NCBI GenBank assembly: GCA_016712635.1
Contig: JADJQS010000015.1
Span: forward strand, 124,001-188,000
Source: Gammaproteobacteria bacterium
GTDB lineage: Bacteria > Pseudomonadota > Gammaproteobacteria > SZUA-140
Direction: 5' to 3'
DNA: 64,000 nt
Part shown: in pieces, positions 36,767-45,367 of the stretch
Position numbering within the stretch: the first letter of the stretch is position 1
How the letters are laid out: each line of letters begins with the position of its first letter
The notes under the pieces: generated by a model
Database searches by the model: none
Seen by the model: the letters and a program-made list of their open reading frames with translations, nothing else
What the model was told of the DNA's origin: nothing
Position numbers and translations under genes: made by a program

Positions 36767-39364
36767 ATGAGACAGCGGTATCCAGTTCTGATCGGCCTTG
36801 TGGCACTGGTGCTCAGTGCCTGCGGCGGCGGCAGTCAAAGCGGCAGCGGGGCGGCAGTGGAAAATTTTCCTATAGCCTATGTCAAGCGCAGCGTAGATGT
36901 GGAGGCAATGGATCAGGTCGATGTGCGCAATCCACTGGAATTCAACGCTGGTTCAGATCTTTATGTGCGTGATCTTGCGGCACCCGGGGCCTCGGATCGT
37001 AACGTGACCCTCCGTGTGACCGGTGGCGAGGGCGACGTCAAGGATGTCGAGGCCGCCTTCGATGGCTCTAAGCTGATATTCGCCTTGCGGCTTCCCGAAA
37101 TCGAAGGCGCCGACCCCGAGGATCAGCCGACCTGGAATATCTGGGAGTACGAGTTTGCCACCGACACCCTGAGCCGCGTCATCAGCTCTGACACCGTCGC
37201 CGAGGCAGGGCAGGATATGGCCCCGCATTATCTGCCTGATGGACGCATCGTGTTTTCTTCCACGCGCCAGCGCCAAGCCAGTGCCATCCTGCTCGACGAA
37301 GGCAAACCCCAGTTTGCGGCCCTGGACGAGGATCTGGACGATCCGGCCATGGTGCTGCACGTGATGAATGCCGACGGCAGTGATATCCACCAGATCTCCT
37401 TCAACCAGAGCCACGATCTCGACCCGGCCGTGTTGGACAGCGGGGAGATCGTATTCAGCCGATGGGATCATATGGGCGATCGTAACGCCGTCAGTCTGTA
37501 TATGATCAGGCCGGATGGAACCGAACTGCAGCCTTTGTACGGCGTTAATAGTCACGATACTGGGACGAACGGCTCGACGGTACAGTTTCTGCAGCCGCGC
37601 CCGACACGGGGCGGGCAGATTATGAGTCTGCTGCTGCCGTTCACCGGCACGCGCGGTGGCGGCGATATCGTGCTGATGGATATCGATAACTATATCGACA
37701 ATGAGCAGCCGGTAATCGCAAGTCAGGGCATACTGAACGGTCCGGGTCAGGTATCGGTCACCGCGAGCCAGGTGCGCACCGATGGCGAACCATCGCCGGG
37801 CGGGTATTTCAGCGCGGTCTATCCGCTGTGGGACGGGACCAACCGCGCCCTGGTGAGCTGGACCCTGTGCCGTCTGCTTGAGGACGACGTGATCGTGCCA
37901 TGCACCGACGAGCGGCTCGCAGATCCCGAGGCGGAAGAGGCGCCTCCCCTCTACGGTATCTACGTGCTGGATATGGATGACAATACCCAGCGTCCCCTGG
38001 TGCAACCGCAAGAAGGGATTATGTACACCGATGTTGTCGCGATGCAGCCGCGTTCCCTCCCGGATATCCTGCTCGACAAGCAGAGCGGGGTAGAACTGGA
38101 CGCCGAACTGGCTGACGAGGGTGCCGGCATCCTCGACATCCGCACGGTGTACGATTTCGATGGTGTCTTCAACAATCTCAACTCGGGTGCCGTGAGTATT
38201 GCAGCGCTGGCTGATCCGACACAGACCCTTGCCGCAGAGCGTCCGGCGCGGTTTCTGCGCGTGGTCAAGTCCGTAGGGATTCCTGACGAGGATGTAAGGG
38301 AGATACCCAATACAGCTTTCGGCCGCAGCGCCCAGCAAAAGATGCGGGAGATCGTCGCTTACGCGCCGATCGAGCCGGATGGTTCGGTCAGGATCAAAGT
38401 CCCGGGGAATGTTCCGCTTGCCCTCAGTGTACTCGACGGCGACGGACGCCGCATCGGGTCGCGCCATCAGTACTGGGTCCAGGTTCGCCCGGGCGAGACG
38501 GTTATGTGTAACGGATGCCATAGTTCGACCAGCGAAGCCGGGCACGGTCACGCACAGGGGCCGGCGACGATCTATGCCGGAGCCACCGCGACCGGCGTGC
38601 CGTTTCCGAATACCGAAGCCGCGTTCTTCACGGATTTCGCAGAGACCATGGCACGTACGCGCACACGTGTCGACGCCAGCGCATTGCAGCCGAGTGTCGA
38701 CATCGTGTATGACGACGTGTGGACGGACGAGTCCGCTGCCGGACGCGCAAAGGATACGAGCTTCGCCTGGCGGTACGCCGATCTCGCCACGCCCGCGCCG
38801 GTGAGCCCGGAATGCCAGGCCGCCTGGAGCAGTCTGTGCCGCATAGTCATCAATTACGAGGGCCACATTCATCCACTGTGGTCCAGAGACCGCGGCGCGA
38901 ATACATGCACCACCTGCCATGGTACGCTCGATGCGATGGCCAACCTGCAGGTGCCGGCTGCGCAGCTTGATCTGGGCGATGGACCGTCCGACGCGGAACC
39001 GGATCATTTCAAGTCATATCGCGAACTGCTGTTCCCGGATAGTGAGCAGGAGATCGTCGGCGGCGTACTCGTGGACCGTCAGGTGCAGGCAACAGACGGC
39101 CAGGGCAACCCGCTGTTCGAGACCGATGCCAACGGTGATTTGATTCTGGATGGTGACGGTAATCCGATTCTAGTGCTGGTGACAGTCGGGGTGGGTCCCG
39201 TGATGTCGACCGCGGGCGCGCGTGCGAGCAGCGGCTTCTTCGATCTGTTTGACGGCGGCAGCCATGTCGCGTTCCTCGATCCGGCAGAGCTGAAATTGAT
39301 TGCAGAATGGCTGGACATAGGGGCGCAGTACTATAACAATCCTTTCGATGTACCGCCGCCCTGA
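36767..39364 (+). CDS. PD40 beta-propeller lipoprotein with two CxxCH motifs (HzsA-related)
   Basis: An 865-residue lipoprotein: the signal RYPVLIGLVALVLSAC ends with lipidated Cys19 and GGGSQSG. TolB/PD40-type blades are visible (PHYLPDGRIVFSSTRQR, DPAVLDSGEIVFSRWDHMG, LHVMNADGSDIHQIS). Further on come CNGCH (581-585) and CTTCH (714-718), with extra His-rich text, suggesting two c-type hemes. The layout resembles proteins annotated as related to hydrazine synthase alpha (propeller plus C-terminal hemes), though no anammox genes are here and hydrazine chemistry is not implied. The start is uncertain: ATG 36767 begins the lipoprotein signal; TTG 36755 has a better ribosome site. It probably belongs with the adjacent secreted cytochrome module. 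Confidence 0.72.
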   Translation: MRQRYPVLIGLVALVLSACGGGSQSGSGAAVENFPIAYVKRSVDVEAMDQVDVRNPLEFNAGSDLYVRDLAAPGASDRNVTLRVTGGEGDVKDVEAAFDGSKLIFALRLPEIEGADPEDQPTWNIWEYEFATDTLSRVISSDTVAEAGQDMAPHYLPDGRIVFSSTRQRQASAILLDEGKPQFAALDEDLDDPAMVLHVMNADGSDIHQISFNQSHDLDPAVLDSGEIVFSRWDHMGDRNAVSLYMIRPDGTELQPLYGVNSHDTGTNGSTVQFLQPRPTRGGQIMSLLLPFTGTRGGGDIVLMDIDNYIDNEQPVIASQGILNGPGQVSVTASQVRTDGEPSPGGYFSAVYPLWDGTNRALVSWTLCRLLEDDVIVPCTDERLADPEAEEAPPLYGIYVLDMDDNTQRPLVQPQEGIMYTDVVAMQPRSLPDILLDKQSGVELDAELADEGAGILDIRTVYDFDGVFNNLNSGAVSIAALADPTQTLAAERPARFLRVVKSVGIPDEDVREIPNTAFGRSAQQKMREIVAYAPIEPDGSVRIKVPGNVPLALSVLDGDGRRIGSRHQYWVQVRPGETVMCNGCHSSTSEAGHGHAQGPATIYAGATATGVPFPNTEAAFFTDFAETMARTRTRVDASALQPSVDIVYDDVWTDESAAGRAKDTSFAWRYADLATPAPVSPECQAAWSSLCRIVINYEGHIHPLWSRDRGANTCTTCHGTLDAMANLQVPAAQLDLGDGPSDAEPDHFKSYRELLFPDSEQEIVGGVLVDRQVQATDGQGNPLFETDANGDLILDGDGNPILVLVTVGVGPVMSTAGARASSGFFDLFDGGSHVAFLDPAELKLIAEWLDIGAQYYNNPFDVPPP

Positions 39365-39528
39365 ACGCAGGGCGGCATAGGGCAAAATTTCCCGCTTGAG
39401 AGTCAGGACGGCCGCATCCCGGTCGATAACCTCGGTGGAGGCAAGGGGACACCCTTGCCGTTTGCGTTAAGCCGGGATGAAACATGGATTTTATCAGGGA
39501 CAGCTACGGTGAAACTGGGAGGGGCGCC

Positions 39529-40272
39529 GTGCGATGTATCTGGGCCGGATGCCTGCTGGTTCTGGCCGCCCTGCTATGGCGCCCGGCAGCAGCGGAGGAA
39601 ACACCGCAGAGGGTCGAGGTGGCTGATCCGTACATCGAGTTGCACACGGGCCCCGGCCGGGGATATCCGGTATTTCACGTGGAGGAACGCGGCGCATCAA
39701 TCACGCTTCTGAAACGCAAGACCACCTGGTTTAAGGTTCGGACCGACAGGGCGATCGAGGGGTGGGTCGACCGCGCCCAGCTTGAGCGCACGCTAGATTC
39801 GTCGGGAGAGACGGTGCATGTGCAGGAGGCTACGGCCGAAGATTATGCGCGCCGGCGCTGGGAGGCGGGGGTGATGGGAGGCGGTTTCGACGGTGCGAAC
39901 GAGATATCCATGTACGGCGCCTACGCCTTGACGGACGGCCTTCATGTGGAGCTGTCGCTGACGCAAGTCCTGGGAGATTTTTCAGAGAGCCTGTTGATTG
40001 GTACGGACCTGCTGGCGCAACCCTTTCCGACCTGGAAATTTTCCCCGTTTTTCGCGCTCGGGACCGGTGTCATAGACACCAGGCCGCGCACGGTGCTGGT
40101 ACAGGCGCAGGATCGAAACGACCGTATGAGCCATGTCGGTGTTGGCCTGCGCACACACCTGTCCCGACGCTTCATGTTGCGCATGGAGTACCGCAGCCAC
40201 GTGGTATTCACCAGCCGGGACGACAACGAGGAAATCGACGAATGGAAAATCGGATTTGGCGTGTTTTTCTGA
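39529..40272 (+). CDS. SH3-like domain plus outer-membrane beta-barrel protein
   Basis: A 247-residue exported protein: signal peptide MRCIWAGCLLVLAALLWRP then AAAEE. An SH3b-type domain (about residues 25-90: VADPYIELHTGPGRGYPVFH, WFKVRTDRAIEGWV) binds peptide or glycan in other envelope proteins. The C-terminal ~140 residues are alternating beta strands ending in Phe (WKIGFGVFF), as in the Myxococcus-type OMP beta-barrel family (TIGR04565-like). The GTG at 39529 has a GGGAGGGG site and begins the signal; an ATG at 39484 is also in frame. Its last 31 bases overlap the next barrel gene, so translation is probably coupled. It begins the 12-kb gene run of the predicted envelope machine. Confidence 0.72.
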   Translation: MRCIWAGCLLVLAALLWRPAAAEETPQRVEVADPYIELHTGPGRGYPVFHVEERGASITLLKRKTTWFKVRTDRAIEGWVDRAQLERTLDSSGETVHVQEATAEDYARRRWEAGVMGGGFDGANEISMYGAYALTDGLHVELSLTQVLGDFSESLLIGTDLLAQPFPTWKFSPFFALGTGVIDTRPRTVLVQAQDRNDRMSHVGVGLRTHLSRRFMLRMEYRSHVVFTSRDDNEEIDEWKIGFGVFF

Positions 40273-40946
40273 ACCGCACGCCGGCAATCGTGGCGCGTAC
40301 CGGACCGCATTGCTGTGCGTTTGTATTACTCGGAATCCTTGCGGCAGGCGGCGCGCTGGCGCAGGCGCCCGATGGAGATATAGTCGGAGCAGAGCCGGTG
40401 GTGCAACCGCAGATTGAACTGCGCGAGGTCAAGGAGGACAGGATCGACACGGAAGATTTCGAGGTTGGTATCTTTGCCGGAGTGATGAGCGTGGAGGATT
40501 TCGGTGCTGATGGTGTGTTAGGAGTCCGTCTTGCCTATCACGTGACAGAAGACATCTTTGTAGAGGCTGCCTACGGTATGACCGAGGCCGGCCTCACCAG
40601 TTACGAACGCCTCAGCGGCGCTGTCACGGTTCTGACGGATGATGAAAGGGAGTACAGCTATTACAATTTCTCTCTCGGCTACAATCTGCTGCCGGGCGAA
40701 TCGTTCATCGGGCGTGATCGCGCATTCAGCTCGGACATGTATCTCATCGCCGGTATCGGTGCGACGGAATTTGCTGGCGACAACCGATTTACCTGGAGCA
40801 TCGGCGCGGGCTATCGTCTCCTCCTGAATGACTGGTTGACGCTGCATGCGGACGTACGTGACCACATGTTCGACATCGACGTACTTGGCGAAGATAAAAC
40901 TGCGCACAACATTGAGATCAATACCGGCGCGACCGTATTCTTCTGA
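40242..40946 (+). CDS. Outer-membrane beta-barrel domain protein (OMP_myx_plus type)
   Basis: A 234-residue protein with a signal segment (CCAFVLLGILAAGGALAQA) and a small beta-barrel (FEVGIFAGVMSVEDFG, VRLAYHVTEDIFVEAAYGM, YNFSLGYNLLPGE, SIGAGYRLLLNDWLTLHADV) ending TGATVFF. It matches the barrel family shared between myxobacteria and gammaproteobacteria next to AgmX/TolQR genes. The start ATG lies inside the end of the preceding barrel gene, with GAGGAAAT as ribosome site. A role as outer-membrane partner of the ExbBD/AgmX complex is inferred from the operon. Confidence 0.78.
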   Translation: MENRIWRVFLNRTPAIVARTGPHCCAFVLLGILAAGGALAQAPDGDIVGAEPVVQPQIELREVKEDRIDTEDFEVGIFAGVMSVEDFGADGVLGVRLAYHVTEDIFVEAAYGMTEAGLTSYERLSGAVTVLTDDEREYSYYNFSLGYNLLPGESFIGRDRAFSSDMYLIAGIGATEFAGDNRFTWSIGAGYRLLLNDWLTLHADVRDHMFDIDVLGEDKTAHNIEINTGATVFF

Positions 40947-40958
40947 TGTGAGGTGATT

Positions 40959-41480
40959 ATGTACACACTGCGTTCCTATTCTTATATATATCGTTTGGCA
41001 GTTCTGCTGTTTGGTCTGTATGCGGCGGGGTCGGTAACGGCCGCAGAGCAGCCGCCGGCGGCTGCGCCGGATTTCACGCTTAAGAGCAGCGGCGGAGAGA
41101 ACCTCAAGCTGAGCGAGCTGCGCGGCCAGGTAGTACTGATCAATTTCTGGGCGTCGTGGTGTGGCCCCTGCCGGAAGGAAATGCCGCTGCTCGATCAGCT
41201 CTATCAGCAGTACAAGCCGCTCGGATTCACCGTGCTCGGTGTCAATGTGGAAGAGGATCCCGCTCAGGCGCGTACGCTGTTGAGCAAGGTGCCGGTGAGT
41301 TTCCCGGTCGTATTCGACGGCGCGAACTCGGTGAGCAAGCTGTATAACGTGATCGCCATGCCGACAACGGTGATCGTCGACCGTAACGGCAACATGCGCT
41401 ACCTGCACAAGGGCTACATGCCGGGTTACGAAGATACCTATCAGCAGCAGGTGCGCGCCCTCCTGACGGAGCGCATGTGA
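40959..41480 (+). CDS. TlpA-like thioredoxin-fold thiol:disulfide oxidoreductase
   Basis: A 173-residue periplasmic TlpA/ResA-family protein. A signal or anchor helix (YRLAVLLFGLYAAGSVTAA) is followed by the AhpC/TSA-like start APDFTLKSSGGENLKLSELR and the active site WCGPC (Cys68, Cys71); AMPTTVIVDRNG carries the cis-proline. Members reduce apocytochrome c cysteines or other envelope thiols. Here it sits with DUF4266 and DUF3570 genes, and the adjacent cluster is rich in CxxCH proteins, so heme maturation or Cys-rich DUF4266 processing are both plausible. The ATG 40959 has GAGGTGAT in front. Confidence 0.88.
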   Translation: MYTLRSYSYIYRLAVLLFGLYAAGSVTAAEQPPAAAPDFTLKSSGGENLKLSELRGQVVLINFWASWCGPCRKEMPLLDQLYQQYKPLGFTVLGVNVEEDPAQARTLLSKVPVSFPVVFDGANSVSKLYNVIAMPTTVIVDRNGNMRYLHKGYMPGYEDTYQQQVRALLTERM

Positions 41481-41704
41481 AGCGATTCCGGATGACGATA
41501 GTGCTGCTGGCCGCGGCCCTGCCCATCGCAGGCTGCGGCATCGAGCCGTGGGTAAAGCCCTATGAACGTGCCAACCTGGCGGATCCGATTATGAGTTTCG
41601 AGCGCGACCCGGTCTCGAGTTCATATCGCCACCATGTTTTCCAGGCGCGTGAGGCAGCGCGCGGTGCGGAGGGTGGTCAAGGGGGGGGCTGTGGCTGCAA
41701 TTAG
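41477..41704 (+). CDS. DUF4266 small lipoprotein
   Basis: A 75-residue predicted lipoprotein (lipobox IAGC, Cys20) with the family text PWVKPYERANLADPIMSF and HHVFQAREAARGAEGGQGGG, ending Cys-Gly-Cys-Asn. The GTG start overlaps the TlpA stop by four bases. DUF4266 is nearly always between TlpA and DUF3570; the terminal CxC pair suggests a thiol or metal role and a link to the TlpA oxidoreductase. No biochemical function is established to my knowledge. Confidence 0.82.
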   Translation: MKRFRMTIVLLAAALPIAGCGIEPWVKPYERANLADPIMSFERDPVSSSYRHHVFQAREAARGAEGGQGGGCGCN

Positions 41705-42845
41705 ATCCCTGGCTGCGGGCGGCGTTAAGTTTCTGGCGCTATCCGCTGCCGGTTGCTCGCTTTCCTTATTCGCCGCCGTGCTGCCGGAGGACCGTTTCGA
41801 CGCCCTGTATCACTCGTATGACGGCGGAGGGGTGAAGATCAACGGACCGTCTGTTCTGGCGCGTAAAAGCATTGGCGAGAGCAGTTCGGTGTCAGCGAAT
41901 TACTATGTCGACTCAATCACCAGCGCCTCGATCGACGTGGTCACTTCCGCCAGCCGCTATGACGAAGAGCGGACCGAGCGCAGGCTCGGCGTCGACTATC
42001 TGCACGACAATGTAATGATGAACCTAGGTTATACACGCAGCGAGGAAAACGACTACCTGGCCAACACCGCGAGCTTTTCCATAAGCCAGGAGATGTTCGG
42101 TGATTTGACCACGGTATCAATGGGTTATTCGCGCGGCTGGGATACGGTCGGAAAGCGCGGACAGGAGGATTTCGCAGAGGATGTGGCGCGACAGAATTAC
42201 CGTATCGGCGTGTCCCAGGTGATAAGCAAGAATACACTGCTCGACATCGGGCTGGAGACGGTGACGGACGAGGGTTTTCTCAACAACCCCTATCGTTCGG
42301 TACGCTATCTCGATGCCGGCAGCGCGGTCGGCTACAGCTTCGAGCCCGAGGACTATCCCCGCACCCGCGACAGCAACGCATTCTCCCTCAAGGCGATCTA
42401 CTACCTGCCCTACCGGGCTACGGTCAGCGCAGGTTTCCGCTATTTCTCCGATTCCTGGGGCATCCAGGCCGATACCTATGAAATCGGGTATACTCATCCC
42501 ACTGAAAGGAGATGGATCTTCGATATCAAGTACCGCCTGTACAGCCAGAATCATGCTGATTTCTACAGCGATCTTTTTCCCAGGCAGCAGGCGCAGAACT
42601 TCCTGGCGCGAGACAAGGAATTGAGCACGTTCAGCAGCACGGCAATCGGGCTCGGCGCGAGCTATGAACTGGCCCCGGGTACGTGCAGCTGCATCGACAA
42701 GGGTACGCTGACCCTGTCCTATGACCGCATCAACTTCACGTACGATGACTTTCGCGATATCAGCCGGGGGGGCGTGTCCGGCGACGAGCCATTTTATGAT
42801 TTCAGCGCCGATGTCATCCAGTTCTATCTTTCGGTCTGGTATTGA
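41691..42845 (+). CDS. DUF3570 outer-membrane beta-barrel protein
   Basis: A 384-residue protein, mostly amphipathic beta strands with Tyr/Ser/Asp turns (SSVSANYYVDSITSASIDVV, MMNLGYTRSEENDYLANTA, ATVSAGFRYFSDSWGIQAD) and a C-terminal YLSVWY barrel end, matching DUF3570. The GTG start at 41691, after a run of eight G (41681-41688), overlaps the DUF4266 stop by 14 bases; the frame is open 19 codons further up. A hydrophobic segment (VKFLALSAAGCSLSLFAAVL) serves as signal. The DUF3570/DUF4266/TlpA trio recurs in bacteria. Confidence 0.8.
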   Translation: MAAIRSLAAGGVKFLALSAAGCSLSLFAAVLPEDRFDALYHSYDGGGVKINGPSVLARKSIGESSSVSANYYVDSITSASIDVVTSASRYDEERTERRLGVDYLHDNVMMNLGYTRSEENDYLANTASFSISQEMFGDLTTVSMGYSRGWDTVGKRGQEDFAEDVARQNYRIGVSQVISKNTLLDIGLETVTDEGFLNNPYRSVRYLDAGSAVGYSFEPEDYPRTRDSNAFSLKAIYYLPYRATVSAGFRYFSDSWGIQADTYEIGYTHPTERRWIFDIKYRLYSQNHADFYSDLFPRQQAQNFLARDKELSTFSSTAIGLGASYELAPGTCSCIDKGTLTLSYDRINFTYDDFRDISRGGVSGDEPFYDFSADVIQFYLSVWY

Positions 42846-42922
42846 TTGACGGTGTCGGCAGCATGTGGAGGGCGGGTCGCCCGCCCGTACTTGCAGGATC
42901 GAATTTTCGTTGATGGTGCATC

Positions 42923-43480
42923 ATGATGAAAAGACTGTTGTTTGTATTGCTGACACTGGTGGTTTTGAGCGGAATCCATCCCGGCGCCGGCAACGAAGCC
43001 CGTGCTGCCGCTCCAGCGGCGCCCGCCGAGAATTACAAGGCGCTCGATGAGGAAGTCCAGTCGCTGCAACAGGAGATCCTCGAGGTCAGCCGTGACCTGT
43101 TCATGCTGGAGGAGGAACTACTGTTTCCCGCGACCACGCAGGTCTCGATCTTCCTTTCGATGGACGTGGGCGAATTCTTCCGGCTCGATTCGGTACAGCT
43201 TCAGATTGGTGGCAAGGAGGTGGCGAACTATCTCTACACCCAGCGTGAGATCGACGCGCTCAAGCGCGGCGGGGTGCAGCGCCTGTATGTCGGAAATCTC
43301 AAGCTGGGCGACCACGAGCTGGTTGCCTTTTTCACCGGAGAGGGTCCCCATGATCGCGATTATCGCCGCGGCGCCAATCTGAACTTCAAGAAAGGTATTG
43401 GCCCGAAGTACATCGAGCTCAAAATTGTCGATCTGGAAAAGAAGCAGCAGCCAGAGTTTTCAATCAGCGAATGGGAGTGA
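42923..43480 (+). CDS. Exported coiled-coil protein of the AgmX/ExbBD cluster, function unknown
   Basis: A 185-residue protein with a signal peptide (MMKRLLFVLLTLVVLSGIHP... to about Ala28). A short coiled coil (about 38-65, YKALDEEVQSLQQEILEVSR) precedes a beta-rich domain (TQVSIFLSMDVGEFFRLDSV, QRLYVGNLKLGDHELVAFF, GPKYIELKIVDLE). It ends with an overlap of ten bases with the next TPR gene. I do not recognise a named family; the position before TPR and TolQ/ExbD genes suggests a periplasmic part of the machine. Confidence 0.75.
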   Translation: MMKRLLFVLLTLVVLSGIHPGAGNEARAAAPAAPAENYKALDEEVQSLQQEILEVSRDLFMLEEELLFPATTQVSIFLSMDVGEFFRLDSVQLQIGGKEVANYLYTQREIDALKRGGVQRLYVGNLKLGDHELVAFFTGEGPHDRDYRRGANLNFKKGIGPKYIELKIVDLEKKQQPEFSISEWE

Positions 43481-45367
43481 CAAGGCAGTCGCGGGTGACG
43501 GACGCCCGGCGTCCGTCGAAATTGCGTCGATATCTCGGCGCCATCGGCCTGCTTGTTTTGGTCGCTGGCCCGGTTCACGGCGCACCGGCTGGTCCAGCGG
43601 TGGTGCGCGACCTCTACTACCGCGAGGTACTCTTCCAGTATTTCCAGCAGGACTACTTCTCCGCCATCACCCATCTCCTCGCGGCCCAGGAGCAGGGGCG
43701 CATCGAGCGCGACCGCACTGATACGGAGCTGCTGCGCGTAGGTATCGAGCTTTCCTACGGCCTGCACGCGAATGCGCTGAAGATCTTTAAGCGCAACCTT
43801 TCCGGCACGATGGACGCGACTGCGCGTGACCGCATCTGGCTGTCGCTTGCTAAAACCTGGCTGCGCCGGGGTTATCTCGACCAGGCGGAGGACGCTCTGG
43901 GGAATATCGGCGCCGGTCTTGGCAAGGAGGGCAAAGCCGAACACGCGCTGCTGCAGGCACGGATCCTGATGGTGAAGCAGCGATATACCGAAGCTGCGGC
44001 GTCTCTTTCCGCGGTTCAGGTGGTGCCGGAGTGGACGCCATATCTTCGCTATAACCAGGCCGTCGCATTGCAGCAATCCGGACAACCGGACGCCGGCGCC
44101 GCCCTGTTAGACGAACTCGGACAGATGAAGAGCGCAGACCAGGATCTGCTCGCCCTGCGCGACAAGGCCAATATCGCCCTCGGCTTCTCCTATCTCAGTG
44201 GACAGCAGCCGGAGGCAGCCAAGGCCACGCTCGGACGTGTACGCCTCGACAGTCCGTTTTCCACCCGTGCCCTGCTCGGCCTCGGTTGGGCCGATTATGG
44301 CCTGGGCAACGTTTCCCAAGCGCTGAAGTCCTGGACCGAGCTCGAAGCGCGCGGCGTCGCGGACGCCGCAGTGCACGAGGCCTCGGTGATGATCCCGTTC
44401 GCGCAGTGGCAGCTGCACGCCTACCGTGAGGCGGTGCAGAAATACCGGGCTGTGATCGACTCCTATGATGGCGAGCTTGCGCGCCTGGACGGAATGATTG
44501 CACAGACCGGACAGGGCACGCTCGTTGCAGACCTGGCGGCGGATGGAGGAGGCGGGCCCGGACCTGGATCTCCTGCCGGCGCGTATCGCAGACGCGCAGA
44601 CTCGACCCTATCTCCTGTCTCTGCTGGCAAGCGATCGTTTCCGCGACGCCTTCACCACTTATCGCAATCTGCGTTCCCAGCAGCAGCGACTGCAGTCCTG
44701 GACGGAGGACATGACCGCCTTCACCGACATGCTGGAGACGCGACGCTACGCCTACGAATCGCGGCTGCCCCGGGTGCAGGCCCGCCTGCAGGGCCTGGAC
44801 TGGCGCGCACTCGACGCGGAGGTGCAGGAATATGTTGCGCGCGTCGAAGGGATCGCGGTAGGCCACGACGCGATGGCCCTGGCGACGGCGGACGAGCAAC
44901 GCCAAATGCGGCAGATCGAGCGACTCGAAACCCTTCTCGCGCGGCAGCCACAGACACACCAGATGGATGCGCAGCGCATGCGTCTGCGTGTCTTAAAAGG
45001 AATGATGTACTGGGATATCGAAGGACGTTACGTGCCTCGTCTGTGGGAGGCGCGCAAAGGCGTCAATGCGCTCAAGGAAGATCTGGGCGAGGCAATGGCG
45101 CAACGCTCTTTGCTGGCGGTGGCGCAGGTTGAGGCGCCCAAGCGGTTTGAGGGGTATGACGCTCGCATCGACGACCTGCGCGTCCGGGTCACCGGATTGC
45201 AGCAACGCATTGCCGGGGCATTGCTCCGTCATGAACGATACCTGCAAACGCTGGTGTATACGGAACTTGAACGCCACAAGCGCGAGCTGCATACCTACCG
45301 GATCGAGGCGCGTTACGCCCTGGCAAGATTGCTAGACGAGATCGCGACAGGTGCGGAGGGTAATTGA
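43471..45367 (+). CDS. TPR-rich exported protein of the AgmX cluster, with an apparent frameshift
   Basis: A signal peptide (LRRYLGAIGLLVLVAGPVHG) is followed by many helical TPR-like repeats (for example RDRIWLSLAKTWLRRGYLDQ, ALLGLGWADYGLGNVSQALK). The protein-like reading frame changes near 44530-44545. Up to there the first frame gives the TPR protein (about 355 codons). After that the plausible product continues in the +1 frame (MEEAGPDLDLLPARIADAQT ... to ATGAEGN, stop 45367), while the first frame becomes Gly/Arg/Pro-rich nonsense though still open. Deleting one G in GCGGCGGATG restores one chain of about 630 residues. It is either an assembly indel or a real lesion. The stop overlaps the next ATG (TGATG). 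Confidence 0.7.

Noticed and set aside
36953..39007. 684-codon minus-strand frame opposite the PD40 lipoprotein.
   Set aside because: The plus frame has a lipobox, propeller repeats and heme motifs; the antisense product is His/Arg-rich and unlike any family.
39439..39459. Small hairpin GGCAAGG/CCTTGCC before the first barrel gene.
   Set aside because: It lacks a T-run and has a short stem; too weak to call a terminator or attenuator.
44545..45132. Continuation of the first TPR frame past 44545.
   Set aside because: It stays open but becomes Gly/Arg/Pro-rich without TPR pattern, whereas the +1 frame carries clean helical protein to 45367.
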